DNA from: Lobosporangium transversale
Lineage: Eukaryota; Mortierellomycota; Mortierellomycetes; Mortierellales; Mortierellaceae
Length of the DNA stretch: 64,000 nt
NCBI RefSeq assembly: GCF_002105155.1
Contig: NW_019028994.1
Span: forward strand, 372,001-436,000
Reading direction: 5' to 3'
The notes under the pieces were generated by a model, which saw only the letters and a list, made by a program, of their open reading frames with translations, made no database searches and was not told where the DNA came from. The position numbers were made by a program, and so were the translations under genes. Shown here in pieces: positions 33,084 through 45,560 of the stretch (positions are counted from its first letter, which is position 1; each line of letters begins with the position of its first letter).

Positions 33084-33531
33084 ATTAGTTGCTATAGTTC
33101 TGTATACATTCGTTATAAGTGATAAGTCAAAATTTAAATATATTTCCAACATTTGAACGTTAGTCGAATGTACCGTGGCGCATCAAATTGTGTAAGCCCA
33201 TTCTAACCTGTCAAGTTTTTTATTCAAAAAGCCGATATAGTCGTATTAAATAGTGCATAGATACATTCGATGCGCTTAAAAAATCGGTTTCGATGCATTC
33301 GGTAAACGGTTTCGATACATTCGGTAAACGGTTTCGATACATTCGATGCATTCGATATAATCATACGACCCATGCTACACATTAAGGGTATCATTCAACA
33401 CATTCGATTCATTCGATTCGATACAGGAATGGAGCATTCAATTTCGGTACAAACTTACCCTGAGCCGAAACCGAATCGAATGCATTCAATCCCATTCAAT
33501 TTCGGTTGTATCGAATCGATTAGGAGCGCTG

Positions 33532-33980
33532 AGTAGTGTTACCAAAGATAAATGCCTCATATGCGACCAGATAAGAAAGATGCCTGCTTGTAGCTCCGCG
33601 TCGCATCATAAGCTTTCTGCTGGCAGCACACAACCCAACCGCATCTTGAATACACATGTTGTTAGCACTATGAGCCATTTGTCTGATGCCCTCAAACCCG
33701 GTCATTTTGTTTAAAGAAATAAATATCGTGGCTCCGAGGGCCCCTGTAGTAAAAAGAGAAATAACTATTTCCCTTTCTTACACGAGATAACCCTTGTTGC
33801 CCTCTTACACAATGCAATTTAGCTGAGAGAAGTATAGTTGGGCTCTGTAGCCAGGGAGCGGCCTCCTTTCGAAGCACTCCACGAAAGCGTTCTAATGAAT
33901 CAATCTATGAATCTTGATCTCACAATCATTTTTCACTGTGCGAGGTAATATACTTCCCACCGCGACGTATAAAGCACTTC
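33532..33980 (-). pseudogene. Relic X, copy 3 (right of the hAT element)
   Basis: On the minus strand 33520-33705 encodes GFEGIRQMAHSANNMCIQD and CAASRKLMMRRGATSRHLSY, the relic X peptide with the frame kept over this stretch. Farther on (33780-33880) the ERRPLPGYRAQLYF-like segment is present. The hAT element splits the copy, with its 3' end at 29480-29678. Confidence 0.55.
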
Positions 33981-34504
33981 CTTAAAATAGAAGAAAGATA
34001 GTAGCAAAGAAAGAGGAGAACATTTATACACGTCCATGATTCTCAGATAATAAGCTAAAAAGCGTAGTGTGGTTCGACTTGATTAATTATAGTAATATTT
34101 CTAAGCTCATTGGGAAAAATGGGGCTTTTCCGGAGGTAACGGCTCGACGTGTCTGAGCAATATCGTCAAAGTACTGTAAATGCTCGATGTGAAGCATTTA
34201 TTATAAAATAACTCACTTTTGTGTGTAAATGAGAACTGCATCCTAAATATCCAGTCAGTTAGAAATGTATGATTTGCGGTAATGAAGTTAGCAATGATCT
34301 AGATCAGTGTTAAATTCTATTAACAGTACTTTGACCAGGCAACAGTGAGCTAGCTCTGGCGGTACATATGAAGTAAGCTCAAAGGCAAGGGTTCGAGGTA
34401 TTCATGCTCTTATCAGTACCCGAGCTAAAGTCTCTGTTTTAATAAGGATGAAAACACCTGCGGTTGAACAAGCTCTTCATAATGAACTTTTTTTTTATTT
34501 ATAC

Positions 34505-34961
34505 CTGGCAAAGTCTAACCATACCCTTCTCTTGATATAGTTTTGGAAATGAGGTCAGAATTCCGTCCACTGTCTTGGACATATCCTCCAAAGCCTCGTT
34601 GGGGTCGCCACCAACCTTGACTGCTATTAAGGACGTTGTGTCTTCATTGATTCCAAAGCGTTTCAGAGATTCTGCGGCCTATGCACCTCAAGAGAGGACT
34701 AGAAAAATAAAAAATAGCATTAAATTAGATTAGCCAATGATTGACCACAGCCAAAAGCTCATGGGGGACGCGTTGTGGAAATTGTTAATATTTGATATAA
34801 ATGACGTCCTATAGTAACGATGAGCAGTTGATGACATACGTTTTTAGTAGATGAGAGATTATAAATGGTTTCTGAACTGGGGGATTGAGTACTCAATCCC
34901 TAGCGTCATAATCCATTGCTTCCTTGGTAGCTGCTGTTAGAAGCTGGAATACATCCATGAT
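34505..34961 (-). pseudogene. CGI121 fragment 3 (exons 2-3)
   Basis: Exon 3 is full length (34505-34678, 174 bp) and starts GCCGCAGAATC instead of ATCGCAGAATC. Exon 2 is at 34840-34961, 122 bp, one base short. Exons 1 and 4 are missing. Same exon content as fragment 1, in the inverted block. Confidence 0.83.
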
Positions 34962-36446
34962 CTGTTTCATTCGAAAGAAATAAATAAAATAAAAATAGAG
35001 TAAATTCCAACAGTGTATTCTTACCTACACCTCCCGAGACGAATTTATCTGTTGACATTGCTGGTGTTAACGTTCAAAGGCAAACTAGTTAATGTTGAGG
35101 AGAGACCTCACAGCTCGAAAAAATGAAACATAATATACCGAAGGTAGTACTTTGTTAACATCTACTACTGACCCCATCGGGTATATTTCTATTCAAAACA
35201 GGATATTGAATCACTTGCACATGCTTGATGAGCACGTATAAAAAAGTATTGACTTATTCAATAAGTACAGAGTACAGTCCATGTATACGATCTCCTTTCT
35301 TATTCCTAGGATAGAGGAAGTCTATGGCTTGAGTCATAGTTGGCACGAGTTATTCTAAGCACTCAAAGCCATCCAGCCAGGGCAAGTGTGCTTTGCTGCT
35401 CATTGATTGGCAGGAAGGAAGGGACTTTGCGGCGGCCTTGTGAGGCAAATGGCGGTGCCAAAGACAAATACAGCCAACTGACAATGAAGCATAGCCTATC
35501 AACATCAGCTCATGTGACTGATGCCTAATAAAACTCTGCCTTTCCTTTGTTCTTTGCGACATTTTACTGCAGTCTATAGGTTTCGTTTCCCAGCAATTAT
35601 GATGTGGGGTGTTAAAAAAGAAAGGTCTGGAACCAACTCTAGACTGATTTAGTAAATTGCCACTAATTTAGGCTTCAAGTCCAAGATATTCACATATTCC
35701 TGAGGTCAAGGCTTATACTCTTCTCAGTCCTTGTATATTTTCGTTGTATTAGAGAAGCCTCACCTTTCTATGATGGGCTATGTCTGGGCCTCTTCGCGAC
35801 TCTAGTGATTAGAAGCACACGATGGATGACAAGGTAAAAAGTATGAAGAAATAAAAATAAAAAAGAGAACAGGCACATGGATTGGCCCTCCTAAAAATAA
35901 AAATGCAAATTCATACCGTAGTCAATGAGGTGGCTGCGTTTAGATCAATGAAACATGGCCTATCTGCGAGATACATGATCGGGAGGAAGAGTAGACCGTT
36001 GGAGGGAAAGCATGAAAGAACAAAAGCACTTTGAACATCAGTCTCATTGGCTATAGTTGCGAGCTGCGCGTACTTACTTATCTAGAACCCCTGAGAGTAA
36101 CTATCAGGTACGTAAAGCTGGCTGCGCGGTCATGTCAATCTAGACGTTACAAAGAAGACAGAATCCATATAAAAAGGACGGGTTCCTCAGAGCAATTCTC
36201 AATCATCAACCAACGCTCACAGCTCTTGCACTCTACTTGCTTTACCTACTTCTTTAACCTCCTTTTCTAGCCTACTTCTTCAACTCAACCTTCTCAGGTA
36301 AGCCTTATCTCCTGATCCTGAGTACTGCGCTAGCAGGTTGCTCTATTGTCTTTGCTTTGCTTTGTTTTTTTTTTTTTTTTTTTTTTTTTTTTTGGCAGGC
36401 TGCCTCCCCTGTTAACGCTTCGTTATATCTGCGACTATTGAATAGG
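34962..36446. repeat. B4 upstream region
   Basis: Homologous to 41471-43690 and, reversed, to 60713-62040. The stretch 35700-36446 is nearly identical to 42960-43690. It contains the TATA box at 36164-36177 and a leader intron from CAG|GTAAGCC at ~36298, whose polypyrimidine tract is a T run of ~29 at 36366-36394 followed by GGCAG. Confidence 0.75.
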
Positions 36447-36944
36447 ATGTATCAACCACTCGCTTTCTTGGCTACAGCCCTCGCAATCGTTAACGTGGCC
36501 ATGGCTGCGCTTCTCCCTGATGGATACTACCGCATCTCCATCGATAACCGCTATATCACCACTAAAACAGGAGGCACCGGGTACTGGCCTGCCACTTACC
36601 AGGAGTCTCTGTCAGCTCCTGGTTATTATCAGGAATGGTATCTCCGTAACCATGCTGGTGACAAGGTCACTCTTTCTCCTCGCGGATACCACCAGCGATA
36701 CCTCTCATTGAGCCGATCTGGTGCCAAGGAGTATGCTTACTTGGCTGTTAGTGGCACTAGCCAGAAGTGGACGCTCGAAAAGGCTGATGACGGCAAGTAC
36801 AAGATCGTGTACCCAGTGAAGGTCCATGACAAGTGGCTCAATGTCGATGTCACTCCTGACACTGTATATCCCAAGCGCATTGCTCACCTCTCCGATGGCA
36901 ATCCCAGAGGCAAGCAGCCTTGGAACTTCACTCCTGTCCACTAG
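36447..36944 (+). CDS. Secreted B-family protein B4
   Basis: 165 residues. Variable sites: M19, D128, H147. The 5' side (leader with T-run intron) is shared with B5 and B7; the 3' half and ~150 bp downstream are shared with B2. So it is a mosaic of two B lineages. Other features are as in B2: signal peptide, LLPDGYYRIS, W64/W108/W159, terminal NFT sequon. TATA at 36164. Confidence 0.87.
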   Translation: MYQPLAFLATALAIVNVAMAALLPDGYYRISIDNRYITTKTGGTGYWPATYQESLSAPGYYQEWYLRNHAGDKVTLSPRGYHQRYLSLSRSGAKEYAYLAVSGTSQKWTLEKADDGKYKIVYPVKVHDKWLNVDVTPDTVYPKRIAHLSDGNPRGKQPWNFTPVH

Positions 36945-37391
36945 AGGCGAGCCTCTGACATCCTTTTGAAACTAAAAAGAACCCTTCAAAAGCCTTGTCC
37001 TAGCTACCGAGAATAGTCTCACTACTGTTTTAGTATTGAGTTTAAAAATATAGAAAATGAAAGTATGAACACAAAAGCAATAAGCGGTCAGATATGGCTT
37101 TGTGCACTATGCAGAGTAAATAGTAAAGGCGCGACAAAAAAAAGAGATCATTTTACATATGAAATCTGAAGGAGAAATCAACAACCAAGACTCTTTAGCT
37201 GTAACTTTCATTTGCACTGATAATGACTTGAGGCAATGGGAATGCCAAGCTGTAAAATAGCGAGCAATTGATACGAGTGATACTGAACTGCTGTGATATA
37301 TAAGCTCATGACTGACCTTAGCAGCGTCCTCGGGCAACTTGGCTTCTGAGCAGGATAAAAGTGACCTTTGGTTCACTTCTGTTTGAGTACG

Positions 37392-37422
<31 letters not shown>

Positions 37423-38860
37423 TCCTTCCGAAGAAGAGAGAATTCTCCCCTTCCTCTTGACATGTAATCCTTGGCTATCATTACCGTTACAGCCAAAGTC
37501 AGGGTGTCATTGGAGGGCTTAGTGAGAATGTCCTAACTCTCTCCTTTAAAGCCATAGAGACCTCCCTCATTCTTGTTCAGACATGAAATACATTTTTCAT
37601 AAGACACATTGATGATTGAGTATGCCTGCAAAGCCTGTCTGTGCGAGCCCTGAAATTAGCCAATGCATGGAAAATGAAGTCACAGCTTATTTTTTTAGTT
37701 TCTGTCTGACCCCTTCTTTTAGCAAAAGATAAAGAGATGGCAATTTTCTTATTCTTAATGTTAAAAGCGAGCTAGCCGAGACGCCAGTTTAAAAGATCGT
37801 TAGTGATGCCAATTGTTGTAAATAAAACAACAGTACCGTACATGTACTATTATGAACGGAAGTAGAAGTGTGTTAATTGGGACCTTACTAGGAATAGGAA
37901 ATAGGAATGGAAAAAAAAAGAAAAAAAAGGAGATGACATCATTAGGAGGAACTCAGGATCTTTTCTTTTCCTTTTTTTCTTTTCTTTTCTACAACCTGAG
38001 TCACAACGAGTACTCCATATCGCCACTGCTTACGTTGTATCAAAAAATATATATCAATAAAGTAATAAAAGTGCTCTCAATACATGTTATCACATTTTGA
38101 CCGTCGCCACATTTAAGAAAAATTGGACGAAATCACTGGGTACACAAAAGCCCTGTTGCAGATTTCCCGTTGCTTGGTGCTGTTGTTCCAATGGAGTGTG
38201 TGGGAGAGACTTCTGAAGGTGATCACTGCTTACTGTGGCAAGCGAATCGGCGAATAAAAGGCAAATAGGATCCCTCAGTAAAGTAAGACAGAGAACACTA
38301 AACATAAAATCTACGAGCACAAGTGGTTCGTCTCAAAAATCAATGAGTTCCTGTAAGAAAAAAAGAGAAGACTATTGAGAAAACAGATATTTATTGGTGG
38401 CGGTAGGGTTGGAGATGGTTTCCCTATTTGCGATTTAGCTTGAGTTCAATTAAGGTAAGAGATGGCGTAGTCTAAAAATAACAGAAAAGAAAGAAAAAGA
38501 GAGAAAAAACGCCAACCCTCGGTAACAATGAGGTCTTTGCGTTCAGATCGGTTGTTTCACACAGAATGTTTATATTTTGAGATGTTTTTGGCCGTTGGTT
38601 TAGGACATACGAATCAAAGAAAGAAAAAAAAAAGAAATGTCAACACAGGGACGCCGTGTCAACAATGCATGTCAATTGGCCAAATGTGTCGACCTTGCGT
38701 GACCTCTGCATTTTCAAGCGTTAAATTTAGAGAAAGGAGGGGCCCATTCATCATTTGTGATTTCTTTTTGCATGCTGTGTGTTATGTGTAACATACCACG
38801 CGCTGTTGCAGCTCTACGCCAAGGGTTCCTCGTACAATATTACACATGAGAAAAAAAACA
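36945..38860. repeat. A-B spacer between B4 and A5
   Basis: 37500-38700 is close to identical, inverted, to 7600-8860 (A1 spacer). A run of ~28 A at 37390-37418. No gene supported. Confidence 0.7.
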
Positions 38861-38861
38861 C

Positions 38862-38875
38862 ATATAAAAGCAAAG
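38862..38875 (+). promoter_or_regulatory. A5 core promoter
   Basis: ATATAAAAGCAAAG; leader intron donor CAAGGTGAGAAT at ~38949. Confidence 0.6.
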
Positions 38876-39062
38876 TTTACTCCCGTTCAAAAGCATCTCT
38901 CTATTTTCAAGCACATTTAATTCTGCCTCCCTCAAGTCTACCTTATCTCAAGGTGAGAATAATCTTTTGGATACTACTATTTCGTATGCCATTACTTTTG
39001 CCATCAGAGTATTCATTCAGTCTATTCCTCTGTACTTACTAAGACTACATCTAATGAATAGT

Positions 39063-39617
39063 ATGCACCAAGTCACCGTCTTATTGATTGCGATCCTTGC
39101 GATCATCAGTGTTGCCATCGCGGAGCCTTTGCTTCCCAATGGCTACTACCGCATTTTCAAAGGAATTCAGCATGTACCCTCACAAAACCGCTACTTCACA
39201 GCTTACCCAAATGCTAGAGCTGGCTCCGTGAGGACTGAGCCCAAAGATGAAGCTAAACTTCAAGTGTGGCGACTTCGCAACCATAGCAAAGGGCAGGTGT
39301 CTCTTCAAATTTATGACAAGAACGCAGATAAGAGAAAATACCTCTCGGAAGGAAGATCTGGGGCTCTTCCAGGAGCATCTCTTGGTGTTACTGAAAAGGC
39401 ACAAAGGTGGTTTATTACTAAGATTGCAGGTGGTCCTTTCACCAGATACATTCTCACACATCCGAGAAAGTTCCGCAATCAGACACTTATTGTCAGCGAG
39501 AGCTACCCCTATGGGGAGGATGATGACAAAATAAACTGGGTTGCTTTCAGGTATCAAGGCCAGTCGAACCACACCCAGGCCTGGAAGTTTGCAAGAGTCT
39601 ACCCCGAGGACGAGTAG
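39063..39617 (+). CDS. Secreted A-family protein A5 (shortest tail)
   Basis: 184 residues, closest to A1 over promoter, leader and core (IFKG, VPSQNRYFTAYPNA, KFMTRT-type codon context, AGGPFTRY). Block ends are QVWRLRNHS, QRWFITKIA and AWKFARVYP; both sequons (NHS, NQT) are present and an extra NHT occurs in QSNHTQ. The acidic tail is only EDE after YP, so the tail is not needed for the core fold. Acceptor-like AATAG stands one base before the ATG. Confidence 0.86.
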   Translation: MHQVTVLLIAILAIISVAIAEPLLPNGYYRIFKGIQHVPSQNRYFTAYPNARAGSVRTEPKDEAKLQVWRLRNHSKGQVSLQIYDKNADKRKYLSEGRSGALPGASLGVTEKAQRWFITKIAGGPFTRYILTHPRKFRNQTLIVSESYPYGEDDDKINWVAFRYQGQSNHTQAWKFARVYPEDE

Positions 39618-40824
39618 ACAGTTGAGGATTCAGGCCAAGCTCGTAGCTCAGCTTTGAAGACAATACTTTCCTCAGCACAAAAACTTGTAACCTATTTCTA
39701 TTAAAAAAGATAAAAGATAAAAGAAAAACCTTGTTGAGATAAGATACGTGCCCGGCCCTACACAACGCAAAAGCTAAGCAGCAAATAGAGAAAACCACAC
39801 GAGTAGAGGGATGATGGTGCAGGCCAAAATAGCCGACCTATTTTGTGGCTCCTGTGAGGCTATTTGGCTTGAGCAATGTCAATGGGAAAAGATACTGGAA
39901 CATTCCTTTTTATTAGACATGTATTAGTTTTGTACACGTTTTAGTTGCACGAATTGAATTTGAGCCGGAAGTCTTTGACCGATCTTCCTGTTTTGCACCT
40001 TCAAGCTTATATATAACCACGGCTATAAATAAATGGAGTCCTCGGCTGCTGGGTACATATTCAATATAAAGTCGAGTGATCCTTCATATCTCGATATTGG
40101 AGATCTAATAGTCGAGTTTTCTAGACTTGGGACTTATTATTTTCATCATACAGAACAATCAAGTAGCCATTAAGCAAAAATATCGCGCACATCATCATCA
40201 TTTGGTGGTTTCATAAAGCGTGGATGCACCTCCTGCTCGTACCTCATCGAGTCAAGATGACAAATATGTAATGTTATAGTACCGAAATATAGAACAACTC
40301 TCAAAATGGGAAATGTAGCATGCGTGGCAAAGAATGAGGAAGACACTTTTATATGGCCTTGGCTCTCGAATAACAAGTTTTTATGCTAATAATGTTCGAC
40401 CTGGTCATTCTATAGTAATGTTTCTAAACCCTTTGGACAAAATGGCGCTTGATCGGAGGCAACAATCCGACGCATCAAGCTCTAAGTGAAGTCATCAAGG
40501 TGTTGTAAATGCTTGATGTGAAGAACTTTTTATGAAACAACCCTTCATATCTACTTAATTTTATGTGCTAACAAAATCTATATCCTGGATATTCAGTTGG
40601 TTTGTATTGTACGATTTGCAAAAGCGAGTTAATTCGGACGATACACATGATCTAGGCCCAAAGGCTTGTAATGTTCATACTCTTGTCAGTACCGAAGCTA
40701 AAGGCCCTGCGCTAATAAGGATGAAATACATCTTTGAATGAACGAGTCCTTCATAGCGAACTCTTTCATTTTTCTTTTTTTTTTTTTTTTTTGAGGCCAT
40801 GATTAAAGCTTTATTCTTTTATCA
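39618..40824. repeat. CGI121 downstream segment, inverted copy
   Basis: 39960-40800 is the reverse of 5450-6310, including the first part of relic X (HLDSMRYEQEVHPRF on the minus strand at ~40210-40260, followed by KPPNDDDVRDIFA and a stop). Like the founding unit it lacks the rest of relic X. Confidence 0.75.
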
Positions 40825-41470
40825 CTATTGAATATTCTTCATTGCCATTGCTCCGATTATCCAGTTCAAAATATCCTTATGCTCTGTCACCTTGGGATCA
40901 ATTTTGTAGTACTAGATGAAGAGAATCATGACAGCTAAATTGCATGTGCCCATAAAGCGCGATGAGTCTAATTAATACACACTTTTTTTTTTTTTTTTTT
41001 TTTTTTACCTGACGAAGCCTAACCATATCCCTTTCTTCATATAGTTTTAGAAATGCGGTCAGAATCCAAACTACAGCCTTGGGCATATCCTCCAAGATCT
41101 CATCTACCACCAACCTTGACTGCAATTAGGGATGTTGTATCTTCATGGATTCCAAGACGTTTCAGAAAATTCTGCGATCTATGCACCCCAAGATTCACAA
41201 GAAAAAAAAAAAAAAAAAAAAAATCAAATTAGGTTAGCCAATGATTGGCCATAGTCAAATCTTATAGAGGGACGTGTTGTGGAAATTGTTGATGTCTAGG
41301 AGATACAAACGATGTCCCATGATAACAATGAGTAGTTGGTGGCATACCCTTTTGGTAGGTGAGAGATTATAAATGATTACTGAACTGAGTGATTGAGTAC
41401 TCAATTATCCAGCCTCATAATCCTTCGCAGCCTTGATAGCGGCTGTTAGAAGCTGGAATACTTCCATGAC
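40825..41470 (-). pseudogene. CGI121 fragment 4 (exons 2-4)
   Basis: The most complete fragment: exon 4 (40825-40911, 87 bp) with its stop codon, exon 3 (41009-41178, 170 bp, four bases lost, so frame broken), exon 2 (41348-41470, 123 bp). Intron T/A runs at 40983-41006 and 41203-41223 are retained. It shows that the duplicated segment originally reached from CGI121 exon 2 to beyond its 3' end. Confidence 0.87.
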
Positions 41471-42042
41471 CTGTTTTATTCAAAGAAATAAATAAAAATA
41501 ATATAAAATAAAAATAGAGTAAATTCCAGCAGTGTATTCTTACCTACACCTCCTAGAGGCGAATTAATCTATTGACATTGCTGGTGTTAACGTTCAAAGG
41601 TAAATTAGTTAATGTTGAGGAGAAACCTCATAGCTGAAACAAATGAAACATATACATATCGAAGGCAGTGCTTTGTTAAAGCTACTACTGATGTAGTTCT
41701 TTCAAAACAGGATATTGAATCACTTGCACATGCTGGCCGAGCACGTATAAAAAAGCAAGGGCCTATTCAATAAGCGCAAAGTGCAGTACATGTATACCAT
41801 TTCCTTTTTATTCTTGAGATAGAGGGAATCTATGGCTTAAGTTGTAGTTGACATGAGTTATTTTAAGCACTCAAAGCCATCCAGCCAGGGCAAGTGTGCT
41901 TTGCTGCTCATTGATTGGCAGGAAGGAAGGAACTTCGACCTTGTGAAGCAAATGGCGGTGCCAAAGACAAATATAGCCAACTGACAATGAAGTATAGCCT
42001 ATCAATATCAGCTCATGTGACTGATGCTTAATAAAATCTGCC

Positions 42043-42767
42043 GAATTAATCTATTTGACAACCCGGGTTGTCACTCTTATTTGACAACCCCCCCCTTAAT
42101 TATTTTTCTCAATTTTTTTTCTTTGCGTGACAACCCGGGTTGCCAAATAGTAAAATATCTAATTTGACAACCCCAAGCTCACTGTTATTTGACAACCCTT
42201 TTTTTATTGGCAAGATTATTATGTGAAAATCGTTTCTATTGCTATCCCTCAGCAACATGAAATCCCTCCAGCAATCTAAAAGCTTCCATCAAATAACAAA
42301 CTTTTTTTTTTTGGTTACGAGGTGTTGTTTTTTTATTACAACTGATTTCTAAAACAAGGGTTTGCTTTTATAGAAAATGTGCCTATACGGGTAACATGCA
42401 CTAAGGGGTTTTTTTGGATAAATAAGCATGCATAAATTCGGAGTGGTTTTGCGACGCTTGATGGCGCATGCGTAAGACGCGGAAAGGAAAAAAAAGAGAG
42501 CTATAACCACAGTCATGATAATGGAGTGTTGCCACCATTTTAGAAATCCAGCTGAGAAAGGCCCTCCATAAGTACAAGAGGGTGAAGACTTGTCATGTGA
42601 CAGGTTGAAAAAGACAATTTTTCTTCTTTTTTTGACAACCCGGGTTGTCAAATAACAAAAAAGTGAAAATTGAAGACCTGGGTTGCCAAATAAGCCGATG
42701 TGATTGCTAAATTAGGGGGGGGCTGTCAAATAAGAGTGACAACCCGGGTTGTCAAATAGATTCACCC
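42043..42767. mobile_element. Mutator-like foldback element with 9-bp target duplication
   Basis: 725 bp inserted in the B5 upstream region. AAATCTGCC flanks both ends (42034-42042, 42768-42776), and the uninterrupted AAATCTGCCCTTGCCTC is seen at 17561. Terminal repeats of ~54 bp read inward ATCTATTTGACAACCCGGG and then TTGTCACTCTTATTTGACA and a C run. The 18-bp palindrome TGACAACCCGGGTTGTCA occurs at 42056, 42633 and 42737, with a one-base variant at ~42128. No transposase; a 100-codon minus frame at 42349-42651 has no recognisable domain. Confidence 0.88.
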
Positions 42768-42776
42768 AAATCTGCC

Positions 42777-43606
42777 CTTGCCTCAATTTCCTGCTCCCTG
42801 CGACATTTTATTGCAGTCCATAAATCTCGCTTCCCAGCAATCATGATGTAGGGCGTTAAATGGAAAAGGTCTGGAACCAACTCTAAACTGATTTAGCAAA
42901 TTGCTGCTAATTTAGGCTTCAAGTCCAAGATATCCACATATTCCTTAGATCAAGGCTTATTCTTTCTCAGCCTTTATATATTTTCGTTGTATTAGAGGAG
43001 TCTCACCTTTCTATGATGGGCTATGTCTGGGCCTCTTCGCGACTCTAGTGATTAGAAGCACACGATGGATGACAAGGTAAAAAGTATGAAGAAATAAAAA
43101 TAAAAAAGAGAACAGGCACATGGATTGGCCCTCCTAAAAATAAAAATGCAAATTCATACCGTAGTCAATGAGGTGGCTGCGTTTAGATCAATGAAACATG
43201 GCCTATCTGCGAGATACATGATCGGGAGGAAGAGTAGACCGTTGGAGGGAAAGCATGAAAGAACAAAAGCACTTTGAACATCAGTCTCATTGGCTATAGT
43301 TGCGAGCTGCGCGTACTTACTTATCTAGAACCCCTGAGAGTAACTATCAGGTACGTAAAGCTGGCTGCGCGGTCATGTCAATCTAGACGTTACAAAGAAG
43401 ACAGAATCCATATAAAAAGGACGGGTTCCTCAGAGCAATTCTCAATCATCAACCAACGCTCACAGCTCTTGCACTCTACTTGCTTTACCTACTTCTTTAA
43501 CCTCCTTTTCTAGCCTACTTCTTCAACTCAACCTTCTCAGGTAAGCCTTATCTCCTGTTCCTGAGTACTGCGCTAGCAGGTTGCTCTATTGTCTTTGCTT
43601 TGCTTT

Positions 43607-43638
<32 letters not shown>

Positions 43639-43690
43639 GCAGGCTGCCTCCCCTGTTAACGCTTCGTTATATCTGCGACTATTGAATAGG
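42777..43690. repeat. B5 upstream region
   Basis: Nearly identical to 35540-36446. TATA box at 43408-43420; leader intron from ~43541 to GAATAG before the ATG, with a T run of ~29 at 43609-43637. Confidence 0.75.
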
Positions 43691-44188
43691 ATGTATCAAC
43701 CACTCGCTTTCTTGACTATAGCCCTCGCAATCGTCAACGTGGCCGTGGCTGCACTCCTCCCTGATGGATACTACCGCATCTCCATCGATAACCGCTATAT
43801 CACCACTAAAACAGGAGGCACCGGGTACTGGCCTGCCACTTACCAGGAGTCTCTGTCAGCTCCTGGCTATTATCAGGAATGGTATCTCCGTAACCATGCT
43901 GGTGACAAGGTCACTCTTTCTCCTCGCGGATACCACCAGCGATACCTCTCATTGAGCCGATCTGGTGCCAAGGAGTATGCTTACTTGGCTGTTAGTGGCA
44001 CTAGCCAGAAGTGGACGCTCGAAAAGGCTGATGACGGCAAGTACAAGATCGTGTACCCAGTGAAGGTCCATGGCAAGTGGCTCAATGTCGATGTCACTCC
44101 TGACACTGTATATCCCAAGCGCATTGCTCTCCTCTCCGATGGCAATCCCAGAGGCAAGCAGCCTTGGAACTTCACTCCTGTCCACTAG
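43691..44188 (+). CDS. Secreted B-family protein B5
   Basis: 165 residues. Variable sites: FLTIALAIVN in the signal peptide (others FLATALAIVN), V19, G128, L147. Leader type as in B4 and B7, downstream type as in B6 and B7. Core features as in B2. Confidence 0.87.
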   Translation: MYQPLAFLTIALAIVNVAVAALLPDGYYRISIDNRYITTKTGGTGYWPATYQESLSAPGYYQEWYLRNHAGDKVTLSPRGYHQRYLSLSRSGAKEYAYLAVSGTSQKWTLEKADDGKYKIVYPVKVHGKWLNVDVTPDTVYPKRIALLSDGNPRGKQPWNFTPVH

Positions 44189-45560
44189 AGGCGAGCCTCT
44201 GACATCCTTTTGAAACTAAATGAAACCCTCAAAGGCCTTGTCCTAGATATTGAGGATAGTCTCGCTGCTGTTATAGTATTAAGTGTTTGAAAAAAAATAG
44301 AAATGAAAGTATGAACATAAAGGCAATAAAGCGATCAGATAGACCCTTTGTGCATTATACAGGATTCCCATGGAGTAAATAGTAAATATGCGACAATACA
44401 AAAAGGTCGTCTTACAAAGCGGAATCTGAGCAAGACTTGAAAACAATAAGCTCCTTTATCTGTAACTTTCATTTGCATTGGTACATATGACTTGAGGTAA
44501 CTAGGAACACATGGACGCCAAGATGTAAAGTAAGCAATTTTACCGAGCACTGCTGACCTGCTTTGATCTATGGGCCCACAACTGGTTTTAATAGCCTTCC
44601 CAGCCAACTCGACTCCTGAGCAGGATAAAGGTAGCTTTCTGGCTCCTTTTCATCTGGGAAACTCGAGTACAAAAAGAAAGGGGTTCTTTCCGAAGAAGAA
44701 GGGAGTCCTCTCCTTTTTGCTTGCAGATGTAATCCTAGGTTACCATTACTGCTACAGCCAAAGTCAGGGTGTCATTGGAGGCTTAGTGAGAATGTCCATA
44801 GTCCTCTCCTTTAAAGCCATGGGGATTGTCCTTCACTCCTGCAGGCATGAATGAGTACATTTTTCATGATACATCGATGATTGAGTATACCTGCAAAACC
44901 TGTCTGTGATTGTCTGTGCAGGTTCTCCTGAATTCAGGCGGTGCATGTAAAATGAAGTCACAACTCAGCTCATGTCTAAGCTACTATGGTGATGGCACTC
45001 TTGTTCCTGTCTTGGTCAATGTCATGGCGGCACTCCTTCTTTTACCTTGATTTCTAGCAAAAGATGGTGGTTTTTTTAATTTTTATATTCATTTATGAGA
45101 ATTAGCTAGCCAAGGTGCTGGTTTAAAAAATCATAGTTTTCAAAATAGTGCTACTATTATGAACAGACATAGATATGTGTTATATTGGGCACTGATTGCG
45201 AATGGAAATGGGGTGAGGGTCTGAGGGCCTTTTCTTTTCTTTTCTTTCTTTTTTGCTTTTCATAGCCTGAGCGCTTCATGTCGCCCGAATTGGCAACATT
45301 GCTTCCGCCATACTAGATGATATCAATGATGATGATAATAAGCTCTCAATACTACTCTACCATGACCGTTATCGTGTTTAGTAGTTTCTAAGGAATCAAT
45401 CACAAAGTCTGCGAGCATAGTGATTAGTCTCAACAATCAATGAGCTCTGTAAGGAAAGAGAAGAAGTGTTGAGTCAATCAGATATTGGTGGTGATAGTAG
45501 TCCAATTGAGGTAAGAAACGGCGCAATCTAAAAATAAGCTAACTCTTGGTTACAATGAGG
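44189..45560. repeat. A-B spacer between B5 and A6
   Basis: 44189-45330 is the reverse of 50265-51391 at near identity, including the ends of the flanking B genes, so the two copies around the inversion are recent duplicates or converted. No coding content supported. Confidence 0.75.

Larger units (their letters stand above)
29679..33531 (+). mobile_element. hAT DNA transposon, left end lost
   Basis: Insertion in relic X is proven by the paralogous empty site at 12805-12830: the flanks join there around ACACTACC/GGTAGTGT. The 8-bp target duplication AGTAGTGT stands at 29671-29678 and 33532-33539, as expected for hAT. The right terminus reads CAGCGCTCCTAATCGATTCG in reverse and is followed inward by many CGATTC/CATTCGG subterminal repeats (33270-33500); similar repeats lie on the left at 29714-29900. 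The left terminal repeat itself has been replaced by a palindromic copy of the flank. A nested foldback occupies 29956-30318. Confidence 0.9.
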
